Notes: a model not told the origin generated them from the letters alone. 60,000 nt of DNA from Bolinopsis microptera (GCF_026151205.1 NC_087072.1:14796169-14856168), one strand, 5' to 3'; positions 21,522-36,200 are shown, numbered from the stretch's first letter. A program made the numbers and translations.

Positions 21522-24500
21522 ATGAGTATATTAGGAGTCGTGGTGGTCTCCTTGTTACTCCTGACTGTAGGAGGACAGGATATCAACACCAGGATTCACA
21601 AACCTGGATATTGTATGATGAAAGCAGATGGAGACCCATCACCGGTATGTAGCTGTTTTGTTGTTTTGTTGTTTTGTATTACAGGATAGTTTGGTTAGTT
21701 ATTGTAACAGTTGTTAACAGTGTATGTTATTAGTTAACAGGACAGTCTAGTATAACTGTAACAAATCATTGTAATGTCACTTTAACTGTTAGAAGTAGAA
21801 CTAGGAAGTCAGTGTAAGGAAGTCATAATAGCACAGTCGTTTCTAAAGTTGAAGATTCAATATAAGGAGGCCTTTCGATACTTATTTGAATAAAATAGTG
21901 ATTTTTCTGATCGTACTTGATTCAAAATCAAGCTAATTATGATTATTTGAATGTTTGACGAGCTGTTTAAATTTTAATAATTCAACATTATCAGAGAACT
22001 GGAAATTACGTGAGGTACGCTAACGAACCAGCTCAACCCATCGACTTTATCACTAAACTTGTCTTGAAAGGTAATATTTTCCAACAATTCTATCATTTAA
22101 ATTTCAATATACTAAGTTTACAAAAACAGGTGATCAACCCTCACACCTCCCCCTCAATTACAATCTATTAAGATTCGCCTAGTCTGTAAAATACTCCCAG
22201 GCCCCCCTGCCCCTGCACCCCCTGCCTCGTTTTAATGCTTCTGTTTTGCAGATCTATGTCCTGATATAGCTGCTGGAGAGAAGGTGTGTTGTGACTCGTC
22301 CCAGGCAGCCACTCTTAAAGGCAGTGTAAGTTTTAGTTTAGACAATACACACCTCTAAACTAGAGATCTGATATCAATAATTTTATCGTGGTACTTTCTA
22401 ATGGAAGCTTAGACAGTCAAGTTTTTAAAAATTGTAATCGAGGTTGTAGTAAAACTGTAAAAATGATTGCAACATTTTCTATGTTGACACTAATTCTAGT
22501 TCATTATGTTAACACTGAATACAATGTAGGTGGCTGCTGCGCAGAGTCTGTTAACGAAGTGTGAGGTGTCCTGGAAGAACTTTGTTTCTCTTTACTGCAA
22601 GTTTACTTGTTCTCCTGATCAGAGTCTCTTCGTGAACGCAACTGACTTAGAACTAAGCGCAGGTTACTTTCACTTTCATTATCATTAAATAAGCAGGTTA
22701 CTTTCACTTTAATAATGAACTTACAGCAGTTGAGGGGTGGGGGGGGTAAGGGTGGTGGGTTCCTAGAAACATAGTTGATATGACAGGTCTATGTTGTTGT
22801 TTGAGAAGTTTCCAAATATTAATCGTATTCAGCTGACATATTATTATAACACAAAAACTTTTACAGACGGTACATTCTACAACGTAGAGCGAGTCTCCAC
22901 TTTTCTAACTAACGAGTACAAATCAAAGTACTACAACTCTATAAAGGACGTATCTCTACCCTCTGCTAACATGAAGGCCATTGTCGCACTATGTGGTACG
23001 ACAAAATGCGACCAGAACCGCTTTTTCCAGTTCATGGGAGACAACCCACTCTCTCCATTTACTATCGACTACCCTACAGAGGTACCTGATAACAAAGATA
23101 ACGGCACAATTGTACCTCTAGAAGCTGAGACTTTGAAGTTCTGCTATGAGAAAGAGACTAATGACAGCTGGAGATGCTCCTGCCAGGATTGTCCCTCTGA
23201 GTTAACCTGTGCGGCTCCTCCCAACATACCAGCCCCTAAATCTCCCTTCCTAATCCTGGGATTTGACGGTCCACTCATCATCCTCCTCATCGTCTACCTC
23301 GCTCTCTTCCTCCTCTGCCTCGTTCATCTCTCTATAAACATACACTACAGACGTCTCAACCAGATGGACCCGATGACACGGAGTGCATCTATAGCTAGCA
23401 GCATCAGTGAGCGCCACATCGAAGTTCTTCAAGGTAATATTAACAAAGGGTGTCGTATTGTGGACCAGATCCTGCACAATTTCTTCACCAGCTGGGCTAC
23501 TTTTGCTGTGTCTCACCCCTGGACTGTGATCATGTGCGCTGTAGTGGTTGTAGGCGCATGCTGTGGAGGAATGTACTTCTTTGTACTGACCAGCGCGCCC
23601 ATTGATCTGTGGTCTGCACCCCTAAGTCAGACCCGGCTGGAGAAGAACAAGTTCGACGCTACATTTGTACCATTCTACAGGACAACCCAGGTTATAATCA
23701 CTGCTCCTAACGTACCTTCCTTCAACTACACAGTACACAGAGACGAGCTAGACGGACCTGTAGAGCAAACCTTCAGCGGAGTATTCAGGAAAGACATCTT
23801 CACTAAGATCTTCAACCTACAGGCAGGGATCATGAGTGTAACAGCTAGTTTAGATAACAGAACTATCGGAGTTAAAGACGTGTGCTTTATCCCTCTAGCG
23901 CCTGATGTTAACGAGTGTGCTCTGATATCCCCCTTCCAGTGGTTCCAAAACAACCGTGCATCTGTTGACGTGGTGGTGACAGACAATAAGAACGGGCACA
24001 ACGCCACATATCTAGAGCACATTTACAGGTGCGTGAGCTCCCCACTGGAGACAGCAGATGGTAGCTACGACACCATGTCCTGTATGACTACTTTCACTGG
24101 TCCGGCTCAAGTTAACATCGCTCTGGGTGGATTCTCAGAGAAAGGAGACCCTCTCCAGGCAGATGCTATCGTCCTGTCACTTCCTCTCAACAATCATAAG
24201 AACGAATCTCTTAATGCTGACGCAGAAGCCTGGGAGTCAGCCTTTATTGAGTATATGAGAGGGTGGAGTGATCCGGACATTGAGTTAGCTTTCATGGCAG
24301 AGCGTTCTATTGAAGATGAACTACAGCGTGAAGCATATCAAGACATCTTCACAGTGGCACTCAGTTACTTCCTCATGTTTGGCTACGTGGCCATCATGTT
24401 GGGTAAAGTGAGCTGCTGTGCTGAGACGGGTGTGCCTCTTTACTGTATCCGGAGATGGCTAGTGGACGCTAAAATCTCTCTGGGGCTCGCTGGAGTGATG

Positions 24501-26426
24501 TTCGTTCTACTGTCAGTGCTGGGATCCCTGGGAATATTCAGCTACGCTGGCTACAAATCAACTGTAATCATCATGGAGGTGATACCATTCCTCGTGCTCG
24601 CAGTAGGTGTGGACAACATCTTTATCTTGGTGCAAGCAGTACAGAGAGATTACCTCCTAGTTGGAGAGACAGGAAATGAGCAGCTGGTCCGGATATTTGC
24701 TGATGTGGCGCCCAGCATGCTACTCTCAGCGGCTAGTGAAGTGATCGCGTTTGCGTGCGGCAGTCTCTCCAGTCAGCCCGCAGTGCACGACTTCTCCCTG
24801 TACGCGAGTGTTGCAGTACTCCTCAACTTCCTGCTCCAAGTCAGCGTGTTCCTTGTCTTGCTCTCATGGGACCGTCAAAGGGAGTTAGCAGAAAGGGTGG
24901 ATGTGTTCTGCTGTGTTGGTGCTTCATCAGATGTGCACTTGTCAGATGGGGAGACGCGGCCACGCAGCCCACTTTATCTGCTCGTCAGCAAGGTGTGGGT
25001 CCCTGCTCTGCTCAACACTACTGTAGTCAGGTTTATCGTAATGTCTTTCTTCGGACTTACCTTCTGTCTCTCTATCGCAGCTATCCCTCACCTCAGTATC
25101 GGACTGGACCAACAACTTGCTCTCCCTAAAGACTCCTACGTGGGACCTTACTTCATCTACCTGAACAAGTATCTAGAAGTGGGTGCTCCAGTTTACTTTG
25201 TAGTCGAGCTGGAGGATGACCAAGGTAACTACTCTCTCAACGCCAGCTCTCTGACGGGACAGAACCAGTTGTGTGGGGTCTCCGGCTGCAACGTTGACTC
25301 TGTAGTCTCCCTCGTTAACATCTACGCTAACTTCTCCGACTTCAGCCGTCTAGCTCAACCGCCTAACTCCTGGATAGACGACTATTTCGACTGGTTGGAG
25401 CCAACAGACGAATACTACTCATGTTGCAGATACTACAGCGGAGGGGAGAAGGAGAACCAGTTCTGTGCCTCTACAGACGACCAGGAATCCTGTTCCATGT
25501 GTATAGAAAGTGAGTACGACCACCATCGCCCTACTTCTCAACAGTTCCAGCAGTACTTAGAGTGGTACCTGAAAGATAACCCAACTACTAAAGGGTTCGG
25601 TTGCACAAAGGGAGGGCATGCAGCGTACGGTGACGCGGTTAAGTACACCGCTGTAGAACGCAGTGATAAAAAGGGAGCTGCTAGTTCTAATATTTCAGCT
25701 GCATACTTCATGACTTACCATACCACGTGTAGAAACTCTTCTGACTTTATTGACGCATACAGACAAGCACGAAACCTCTCCGAGCTCATAAAGCAGAACG
25801 TGAACGGTAACGTTTACCCTTACTCTGTGTTCTACGTGTACTATGAAATGTACGTGACTATGGTCAACCAGGTGGCTATTAACCTGAGTGTCTGCATCTT
25901 CGCTGTCTTCATTGTCTCCTTTGTCCTCCTCAACTTCAACTTCATGTCCTCAGTGATAACGACCACTACAGTTCTCATGATCACGGTAAACGTGTTGGGG
26001 ATGATGTACTTGCTGAACATTAACATTAACCCAGTTTCTCTGGTGAACCTGGTCATGTCAGTGGGGATTAGTGTAGAGTTCTCTTCTCACATAACCCGCT
26101 CCTTCTCACTCAGCAGACAGCCTGGTCGGGTGGACCGCGCTAAAGAAGCACTCGCTAAAACCGGATCCTCAGTCCTCAGCGGTATCTTCATGACCAAGCT
26201 GATTGGGATATCAGTGCTGGCATTTGCTAAATCCCAGATATTTGAGATTTACTACTTCAAGATGTATGTGTGTATCGTGTTACTGGGAATGTTACACGGA
26301 CTTGTATTCCTGCCTGTCTTCCTCACGTTCTTCGGACCTGCTCGCAACACCGAGCCACTTCGTACCTCCGGATACAAAAAAATTGAGACGGAGGCAAATG
26401 AGAGGGATCCTATCTTACCCAAATAG
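21522..26426 (+). CDS. NPC1: NPC intracellular cholesterol transporter 1, 5 exons
   Basis: Late-endosomal/lysosomal membrane protein that takes cholesterol from NPC2 and exports it. Exons: 21522-21644, 21995-22070, 22252-22325, 22530-22662, 22867-26426. Phases close, giving 1321 aa (human 1278). The start has a signal peptide (MSILGVVVVSLLLLTVGGQD). A Cys-rich N-terminal sterol-binding domain follows (CCDSSQAATLKGS; LYCKFTCSPDQSLFVNAT), then a Pro-rich linker and the first membrane helix near residue 270. A large lumenal loop comes next, then the sterol-sensing domain from ~625 (STVIIMEVIPFLVLAVGVDN), a second Cys-rich loop, and the last RND bundle (VNLVMSVGISVEFSSHITRS). The tail ERDPIL fits an acidic dileucine sorting signal. 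All introns sit in the first ~135 codons; the rest is one exon. An AATAAA lies near 26891. Confidence 0.95.
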
Positions 26427-28685
26427 GGGCCATCTCATTTAGACTTTTTCTACAAAGTTATGTTAACGTATTTTTATAAGAGTCAGGTTACTGTAATGGT
26501 TTTAGCGAAGAAATCACAAGAGAGATATTGTTCAAAGTGTGACGTTTTTAGTTGAACTACTTAGAAAACATTGTGTTGATTTTGTAAATTAGAAGAAGTA
26601 TCTAGAGTATCTAGAGCACAAATAACAAGTATTGTTGAGAGTGCAGATAATTATCAGATTGTACATCATTTTTGGGACAGTCCAGAAGTAACCCAATAAT
26701 GACTCCAGGGGCAGGCTAATTTTGAAAATGGAGCTCCAGTTTGAATCTTACTTCTGGAAATCTCCTAGTTGGATTTTATTTTATCATTTTTGTAACATCT
26801 ATTTTCTATCTCTACACTGTACAAGTATAGATTTTGATCATCATTATTTTTAATCATTAAAAGTTGCATCTTGCGAGTGTTATTGCTGTAATAAAATGGA
26901 AGCTGTGTTTTTATGTTTGTAATTAAAATATCTTTATCATTTGTTTATGCATTTTGGTGTTTTCAGTTGAAAAATGTGGATTAACTTAAACGTTGCGGTA
27001 TTTTTGAATAGATATCGGTTTAACTTCCAACCTGCTAATTCTGGACCAATTTAGTTTCGAGCGTGTTAAATCACTCTACACTGTAATTTCAAGATTTTGT
27101 AAAAGGACCCTCGGCAGTTGAGACCAATTTGAATCGACGTTTTTTGTCAGCCAAAGCTATATAATGAAGAACTTGTTTTTCTTAGTCTCGTGATATTCCA
27201 ATGTAGAGTTATTTATCATCATCAATTTAGTTTCGGGGTTTTGATATATTTTTAAAACAGTTGTTAAGTCCATTTTAATTTTCGATTTCGACGGATTTTA
27301 AGTGATCTTGGGCAAAGGGCTCACAGCATCAGGAAGATGGTTTCTTGTTACAAAGAATGAATAAAAGCTATTCATATTTTAAATTTGAATTGGTTCACCA
27401 TTCATCTATTATCAGATGTGATTTGTCGTTTACAAATATTGTGATTTCATGATTGAATAAAGTTAAGCAACTCTTGAAAAATGCTTTGTTTTTAATAAGT
27501 ACTTGTAGATATAAAGTATTTATAGTCACATTGAAGGATGTGTCTTCACAGAATAAATGGTATTCGAAATAGGTATTTAGTCTTTACCTGACTTGTCTCC
27601 TAAAACCTGTGATCTTGTGAGCCTCAAATACTTAAGCCGGCGAAAATTGAATAAAAAATCTGAAAGAGACTCTTTCCCTCAAAGAGTAAACACATGACAC
27701 GTCCTTTTCTTTTGCAAGTACCTCCGGAACAAACTTGCTAATATTTCATTTTTGAAAGGGTCTACATGGCATGTGACAGGAAAACGCGGACATAATTTTT
27801 GTTGTGTTCAATGCGCGAAGCGAAGGGCATTTAATTAATTTGCCGGCCGCGGCGCGCTCGCGTGATTTTCCATTTTAAAAGCTTTCTCCGGTTATTTAGC
27901 TTCCAGAGTGCAGTGGCAGTACCTCAATCGAATCGTGTAATTCCTCAGTAAACTCCCTAATTCTTTTCGCAGAACAAAATGTGAGCTGGTCTTGTGGCCT
28001 GGGTTCTCTGGGCTAGATGGCGTAAAATGTGACGTCATAAGATCTATCAAACTTGAACGACGCCGCTTTCCACGAGCTCGGAGCTTCATGAACATGTATC
28101 GGTCATCGGACAGCTACGTTTTTCAAATGTCCGAAGAGAGATATAGTTGTTAGCATGACACAGTAATACAGTGGACTTCAGAGGAACCAAACATGGACTT
28201 ATTGGAGTTGCTAAATGCCTGACGACATATTATTAGGCCGTGCGCCATGGCTCTTACTAATTCGCTCGCCCAAAAATTATCACGTGTCTTGGGTTTTTAC
28301 GGTTTTGCAGCCGAACAAAACGGTTTTACATTAAAGCCTAATCCCAGTTACCCATGATGTACTATAAACCCAAAAACAATAAGATTAAGTATAACCCCTT
28401 CTTTTAAACATATTCATATTGCAAGTACTGCAAGAGTTAGATAGATAAGAGGGTGGTTAAAAATAAAATTGTTATTGCTTTATTGCAGCGAAATAATTTT
28501 AAAGTATTAAATCTGAATATTGTAATTTGTTTGCTGTCCAAAGAAATACCCCGTAATCTTGCCCGAATTACCAGGAATCAATATGACACTGTTTATAAAA
28601 CTAAAAGCAGATAAGAAGCCTCGCACATAAACCTTTATTTAGATAATTTAGATCAGTTAACTACCGTTCAGATTATTGTAATTAT
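26427..28685. other. NPC1 3' region and intergenic
   Basis: The first ~500 bases are a plausible NPC1 3' UTR. A dispersed repeat at 27055-27150 (AAATCACTCTACA..., AAAAGGACCCTCGGCAGTTG) recurs at 48795-48895 and weakly at 59360-59430. A short phrase at 27885-27905 recurs at 48690. A GC-rich patch (GCCGGCCGCGGCGCGCTCGC) lies at 27842. No gene seen. Confidence 0.5.
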
Positions 28686-30756
28686 TCATTTCGAACTCTT
28701 TGCTCTTTGATGAACGCATCTCATGAAATTTTTCCAAGTATCGTTGGTTGCATGTACGTCTACAGTTCCCTGTCTTCTTCTGTCCTTCAGTACCTGCAGA
28801 ATTAGTAATGTATTGATTATCTAAGTATGTGTTCCTTATAACTTTATAATAATGCTTTCATGCTCATCTTTGATGCTCGTAACGTTAACGGTTTGCATGT
28901 ATGAACCCAGGAAACGATTTTAAGGGTACACATCCTTTTCACATGCCGTCAAATTTAATTGAGTAAAGATTCAAGATACTCACTTTAATAAATTCTTCGT
29001 GACTCAGTTGTCCATCTCCATCCTCATCAAATATTTTGAAGGTCAATTTAACCATCTTGTCGTCTAAACGGGCTCCAGTACAAACGGACACTGCTCTCTG
29101 GAATTCTTCTTGTGTTACTGGTTTTTTAGCTATTTGGAACATTCTCAATGCAATCTCTAAATCATGAATATTATCAAACAGATTCACGAACTGGGAATAC
29201 TGATCGAATGATACATCATTATTGCCAGTTGAGCTCATCTTATCGCTTTTGGATTCATCATAACCACTTTCCTTTGAAACTCTGATCACGTATTCATTCT
29301 TTGCTTGCCTGCCAAGCGATGTCCTCGAAAGCAGTAGTTCAGTAAACTCTAATTCGGTTATACAATTATAATCGTTTCCATCTGAATAATTACTAAATTC
29401 AGCTTCCAAGCATTCATTTTTGAGTCCCTCTATAAAGTTCGAGAGATCCTCAAAGGAGATAGCTCCGGAGCTGTCTTCTTTGAAGAAGTGTAATTTCATT
29501 GTTGTTTTATCTGAACTGCTATTTGTACATCCTCCAGTCAGACCATTTTCCAATATTTCAAACTCTTTTTCGTCCAACATCAAGTTCTGATTCGTGTCAA
29601 TCAACTGGAACATTTTAAAGATATTCTCCTTATTGGTGCTGAAAATATCACTGTAAGAAGAAGCTGAAAGATATTTGAGATCAGTAACCATAATGATGAA
29701 GCAACGGTTTAATAACAGCTTATACTCTACTACAGGATTACAACATATTGAATTGAAAGCGAAATGTGAAAATATATAAAACTGGTCAAAACCTTTGAAA
29801 ACTTACTTTAATAGAGAAACAAGAAATACATAATCCGAATAACTGATAATAGCTCTGACTCCTAACTGTTTGAGAAATCCTTGCCCCTCTGTCAAATGTG
29901 TGGGCGTTGACTCCAGTAACTCTTCGATCTCACTTTCTTCCAATATCCTTAAAGTCTGACTTTCCTCTTTACTGTTCTTGCTTAGAACTGTAAGCAATGC
30001 GGTGACTGTTATGTATTTCAAGACGTTGTTTAAATATAAATGAGTTATCTGACCGTTTAGGAACCAAGTTTAACTCAAATTTAAAATGTTCCCTTACTAG
30101 CAGTAAAGAAGTCGTCTGCTGTCATATACATCTCTGTTTTGTATTTGATGGAAGCAAAAGAACAAAAGTGTTTAAATAACCGAGTCTTCCTGAACTTGCT
30201 TTCACCCGCCTGGAAGTTATAAGTGTCGAAATTTAACGATGTATAACTATCAGCCAACCATTCAATAATTTGAATATAGAGTATAGAATTAGAATATACC
30301 CTAATTTGTTGAGTGGCACTTATTAAGTTATTATGTTTATTAAAGGTTGCTACAATCTTACAAGTAAGTATTATAAATAATCATACCTGAGCTATCTCGA
30401 ACTCCAAGTCTTCTGCCTCTAACAGTTCATTTTCCTCATCATCCTTCCCAGTCAGCACAGCGCCAGTAGCCCCTGCAGGTCCCAGGATCAGATACCGAGT
30501 GTACCTGCGGGTTAGGAGCGGAATAAACTGGGAATAACAAGAGCTTAATACGAAATTTAGGTTCACACGGTCTTTAATCAACATGATCACAAATCATAAT
30601 TCCACATTCATACCAGTTAGTTTGACCTCCAGTTCCTTGATCCCCGCCATTATCCGTAGGTCTAGCCATGCTTATTTGCCTTCTTGAATCTCTGATTCTG
30701 TTAAGAAGAACTGATCTTCCAGCACCAGATAGGTTCCGACACACTTTCCGCATCAT
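28686..30756 (-). CDS. MICU-family mitochondrial calcium uptake protein A, 6 exons
   Basis: EF-hand regulator of the mitochondrial calcium uniporter, expected in the intermembrane space. Exons in order: 30756-30614, 30504-30387, 30209-30098, 29987-29807, 29638-28984, 28793-28686. Phases close (438 aa; human MICU2 434). The N-terminus is basic and lacks acidic residues, like a mitochondrial presequence (MMRKVCRNLSGAGRSVLLNR), then a Gly/Ala-rich hydrophobic stretch and an acidic linker. Family blocks follow: FKHFCSFASIKYKTEMYMT, AIISYSDYVFLVSLL, LHFFKEDSSGAISF, FQRAVSVCTGA. EF-hand loops: DTNQNLMLDEKE is canonical, KEDSSGAISFED is degenerate, DEDGDGQLSHEE is canonical. The C-terminus resembles MICU2/3 (VLKDRRRQGTVD; NFMRCVHQRAKSSK). 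Which vertebrate paralog it matches is unresolved. Compared with copy B, three middle exons are fused in the 655-bp exon. A minus-strand AATAAA lies at 28634-28639. Confidence 0.9.
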
Positions 30757-33291
30757 TTCCTGACATTTTTAAAATGAAAAGGGTCATTATTACAAATATT
30801 CGCAATCTTTGTCATTGGATGGTGTCATCAGCAATAGCATCTATTGAGTATTGGTGCTATCCGTAAATTGATGCAATGGCGATTGCTCATATCTTATATG
30901 ATCTTTTAGCTATAATCCCAATTGAACGGTATCAATAAACCAGCTGCAAACATTTTAATGGGGTAGATGAAGTCTAAAACTCAAACTGAAAACGTAATCT
31001 AAAGAACATCAAGGGGAACAAGAGCAAAAATACAGGAAAATACAAAAACGTTCGTAATGTAAATGGGTTTGTTTTACTAGTTACTAAGTTACCGCCAGTT
31101 AGATCATGTTAGCGCTAGCTGCCCATATATCTTAACTCTCCCCAAAGCCCATTGGCACAATGCCGTGGTCTAGTTACGGTGGTTTATGGTTATATACTAC
31201 ATATATAGTTACTTGCTCCATTGATAAACTGATGCCATTTTGGGGAACTGAGAACAAATCAACGATTTTTATCAGTAAATTTAATAACGGGCAATGTATT
31301 ACTTATACTTCTAGCTAATTAAATTTTGCCACATTACATCATTGTTTGTTAAATAGCCAATTATGTTAAATATTTAATGTTGTTAAATAGCTATTATCAA
31401 TCACTTTTAATCAAACTCTATCGCCTGAGATTAATTAATGAGAAACTTCAAAGATAACTAACAGTTATGATCAGTCAATTATCAATTACGAAAACTGGCT
31501 GCGATGTTTCTATATCTCTATAATAGGCGTTAAGATAAGCCAGACTATCAAGCGCTTATATTCTGAAGAATATTTTGAGTTTGTTCAAGTTTACCAAAGA
31601 GACAATAACGTAATGAATAACTGAATAAGCGGCACTTTTTACGTACTAAGGTTTTAAGCAACAGATAGTCAAAAACTCAACAGTAGCCTAGTGAGAACAG
31701 GTTTGATCTCGGTTTTCCAGCTCACCCTGAGTAGTACTGCTAGGTGTTAATAGCAAATACAAGCGACCTGTAGGCTGGACACCTTTAACAGATATACGTA
31801 ATACTTCACCAACCCTTCTCCTGTTTTCCACCAACCCTTCTCCACCAATCCTTCTTCACCAACCCTTCACCTGCTCTCAACCAACCCTTCTCCACCGACC
31901 ATTCTCCGCCAACCCTTCACCTGTTCTCCACCAACCCTTCTCCACCAATCCTTCTTCACCAACCCTTCACCTGTTCTCATTTCTCAACCAACCCTTCTCC
32001 ACCGACCATTCTCCGCCAACCTTTCTCCACCAACCCTTCTTCAACAAACCTTCTCCTGTTCTCCACCAACCCTCCTTCACCAACCCTTCCCGCTCTTGTA
32101 CTAACAACAGTTCCACAATATGCACTACAGCGGTTATACAAGCTAACAATAATACAGCTATCAGTTTAAGTTTTAAATGCGGCCAGCGATACAAGGATTA
32201 AAATATAACATATGGCCTACTTCGTTAGGTTGTACTGTTGGCACTGTCCAAAAAGCCCAAAACATCTTTGTGAAATTCCATACATTCTAATTGCAATGAT
32301 TTCATCGATTTACTCCCTTTTCGTGTCAAAATAGATCGGAAATATCGGTCCACGGCATTTAATCTAACTGGTAATCCACCGAAAGAGTGGATACACCGCA
32401 GACTCACTAGATCTGAATATATATTATATACTCGCTTTATGAATAAGTATGAATTGAGCATGAGCAGCTATGATCCAGTTTTAAAACTTAGTTTCAGTGA
32501 GCCACCAATCTGAGCCAGTAACCCATAGATCTAAGCCAGTGAACCAAAAGAAATAGGAGCCAAAATGTACCCTGAATCACGGCTCAAGATTCAAAATTCG
32601 GACTCACGGATTCATGCCTGTTTTATGATTGCAAAAATTAAATTTTGGCTTAAAAGGTGACTATATAGTATATACTCACCGGATTGCTTTTATGAATGAC
32701 CCTAAGGTAACCCTAAACAGCCTCGTGTGGACAAACAACGGTGAGAATGAGATGTGAAATAGCATTACGTTCCACTCTTACAGACAATTGTTTTGCTGCG
32801 TTTAAACTAGTTTTTGTGGGGGATTATTTTAGGATATTTATATTTTACAGTTGAGCTTATATGATGATTATTTACTGAGGTAAATATGAACTTCGGGGAA
32901 AATTTGAAATATTAGAAATATTGCACAGCTTGATAAAATACATAACTTTTAACCATGGTAAATAAAAACCAACTTGAAAACATATTGCATTTAATTTCAA
33001 TTGAGCAAAACTTTAACTTAAAAGTATAAAACAAAAATTCATCGGAATAAAATGTTTGTGCGACTAATATTCTCCATAATTGAGTTGATCTCCCAATGAA
33101 TATGGTATAGTTAAGCTGCCAAAGAGTCATATTATACGTATTATATATGTATAAGTACAATATTCAATTTTCAATATACAGTCAAATGTCAATTTATAAT
33201 ACTAATAGTCAATTACGGTATCAAAAGTTAATTCTTCAAAATTCATCCATAACTATTTCGTCATCAAAATTTCTCGATATCCACCATTCTC
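30757..33291. other. Intergenic between the two MICU genes
   Basis: AT-rich apart from the pyrimidine-rich minisatellite listed at 31805-32085. No supported exon. It should hold the promoter of copy A and the 3' UTR of copy B, both on minus. Confidence 0.5.
31805..32085. repeat. Pyrimidine-rich minisatellite
   Basis: Irregular tandem arrays of CACCAACCCTTCTC-type phrases with CTGTTCTC spacers, in a higher-order pattern of roughly 50-110 bp. Open frames through it are repeat artefacts. Confidence 0.8.
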
Positions 33292-36200
33292 CTAAACTGA
33301 AGTCATCATCATGCGTTCGTGGACACATTTCCTGAAAGCCATCCAAGATTTGGGCGGTATCTGCACGTCCACTGTGCCCCGGCTTCGTATGCGGTCTTTC
33401 ATTACCTGGACGATATCTGATCTTAGATCGGAATGAAAATTTGGGCTCGCCATTTAAACTTAAATCTTTACTTTCAGACAGAACCTCTGCTGATATCAAT
33501 GAAATCTGTAAACACTTAACATGTCCCACTAGCAGAAAGTTAATAAGTTTTATACCTTCATAAACTCGTCGTGACCCAAATGTCCATCTCCATCCTCGTC
33601 AAATATCTTAAAAGTTAGTTTTACCATTTTCTCATCTAAAGGCGTTCCTGTGCAGACTTTCACTGCTCTCTGGAATTCTTCAGGTGTAACCGGCTTCTTT
33701 GCTATCTGATGAAACAATATTTGAAATCATATCTCTTCATTGCCGCAATCATTTTTTCGTTACTAAGCATTACTGGGCGGCGCTCAGCCTGTCATTCCGC
33801 CGAATCTTTATTCGGCGCTTTATTCATATAATATGTTTATGAACATAATAGCCTGGGGTCTCCAGGTAATACTAAGCATAGAAATGACGTAAATCTTAGC
33901 TAGATTTTTAAATGATTCATTAGAGAACGCACCTGGAACATTCTCAGTGCTATTTCAAGGTCATGGATGTCATTGAGAAGGTTCATGAACTGGGAGTACT
34001 GATAGAAAGATATGCCTCCATCATCCTCTACTCGGTTTGATATTCTGCGCCTGTACTTGTCTTTCTCCAGCTCACCTATTTGCAATGTTAATGATTATGG
34101 TCGAGTTAGACTGGGAGACGTAAAGTAGGACAGCTTTTTATGAACTGATAAATTAATATAGTCATTACCAGGGACGAGACGTAAAATTAAAGAATTAACA
34201 GCGACTATAATAATAGGTTGTAATTGTAGGGCATAACTGTTAATACCTAGCCCAGTGTTGGTATTGAGAGCAAGTCACATGTTAAATTTCGGTTTCGTGT
34301 TGCGTAATTATGAGTCATTACTCGTCTGAGAATATAATTTCTGTGGCAGTGTAAGCTAAGGACAGATTGAGTAAAATTAACTCACTAAGAAGTGTCCTAG
34401 AAAGGAGAAGTTCGGTGAAATCAGTCTCTAGAATCTGTCCACCTTTAGCGTGCTCACTAAACTCAAGTTCTAAACATTCTTTTTGGAGACCGTCCAAGAA
34501 GTGCACAAAATCACTAAAAGTCATCACTCCAGAGCCATCCATGTTGAAAAAGTGGACCTTTAAGGTAGTATTCTCGATATTATCGTCTACAACACCCTTG
34601 GAGAATAACTTCTCGACTAGTTCGAACTCTTCTCTGGTTAGGACCCAGTTACCATCCACATCTATCATCTGGAACGTCTTTAGGAAGTGGTCGCGAGGCT
34701 TACTGGACGAATATGTTATATAGAATATAGAATGAGGTTATTTATACAAAAGAATTTATTTCTACCTTAAAGCAGGGTTTTTGGTAAAGGGTTATAGTTT
34801 GGGTCAGTGAAAAGTCGTTGCTAGGGATAGGGTTGGGATACAACTACGGTTATGATAAGAATTAAGATGTGAACGTTTTTCAAGATATGCGACATAAGAT
34901 TTGGTGATAATCATTATTAATGACCTGAGTATGGAAACTAGGAAGAGGTACTCAGGATAACTGATGACAGCATTCTTGCCTAGAAGCCGGAAAAGACCCG
35001 TCTTTTCGAGGTCATGTGAAGGGGCTGCGTTCAGAATGGTCTGGAACTCCTCGTCTGTCAAGGTATCCAGATCCGTGTATCTTCGAGCGCACATCTTCTG
35101 GTCTTTGAAAAGAACTGAAAGGTATGAGTATTAGAGCTCTTTGGGGCATTGCAAGACTTTATTACAGGTAGGACTTATAGTAGTGATTTGTAAGTTTATA
35201 ACTTACCAAGACGCTCCGAGTTGGACTCGTCGACGGTCTTGGAACAAATATTTTACGAGTATCACCCGTTAACATGATAGTGATCAGGAAGATCGATATT
35301 TTAACTTTCATACCACTTACTTGCTTTAAGAAAGTCTTCGCCTGTCATGAAAAGCTCGGTTTTATATTTGAAAGAGGAAAATGAGCAGAAGTGTCGGAAC
35401 ATTCTTGTTCTGCGATACCTCGTGGCTTCCGCCTGAAGATTTAAGAACCTATAAATGGTTATAGATCTGGGGAGGTGAAGCAAGTTCGCTTTGTCACGTG
35501 ACAGTGATTTTGGGTTTGATTGGTCAATGCTGGTTGAAAGTGGTTGATTAATCACTGTCAGAAAATATAGTTCAGAAAATATAGTTCAGAAAATATAGTT
35601 CAGAAAATATAGTTCAGAAAATATAGTTCAGAAAATATAGTTTAGAAAATATAGTTCAGAAAATATACTTCAGAAAATATACTTCAGAAAATATAGTTCA
35701 GAAAATATACTTCAGAAAATATAGTTCACCTCCCCACCAATATTAAAAGTTATTGATTGTATTCTTTTGTTGACTCATAAAACTTATTCTCACGAATTTG
35801 CAGCTCACATACATGCTGTTATAGATTGAATCGAGCTAGTTCCTAGCTCTCTCCTGATTCTTCTAGAACCTTCCACGAGGACCAAATATCTCTTGATATT
35901 TACGGGTTAAACCACTAGTCCGTAAAGAGGACAGTTAAAACCACTAGTTCGTAGAGAGGATAGTTAAACAACGGTTAACTACCTTGTTTTAATTATAAAC
36001 TTAGACCTCTCCGAAACATGTAGGTTTAGCGTAAGGGTCAAGGTTCTGCGATCTTAGTTTGTTCATTACTCCAATTATTCTGATTTTATCATCATACTAT
36101 CTTTCACTTGAACTTCGAGTATCTATCTATTCTCCACGCACCGGTGATAACAGATTGGCGACGAGGATAAAACGGCGACGAGAATAAAACATGGACGACA

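Noticed and set aside
24755-25129. 124-codon frame within NPC1
   Set aside because: Shadow of the NPC1 coding exon in another frame.
33236-33529. 97-codon minus-strand frame over the end of MICU-B
   Set aside because: The true last exon (33405-33292) uses a different frame and reads the conserved MICU C-terminus; phases of the whole model support it.
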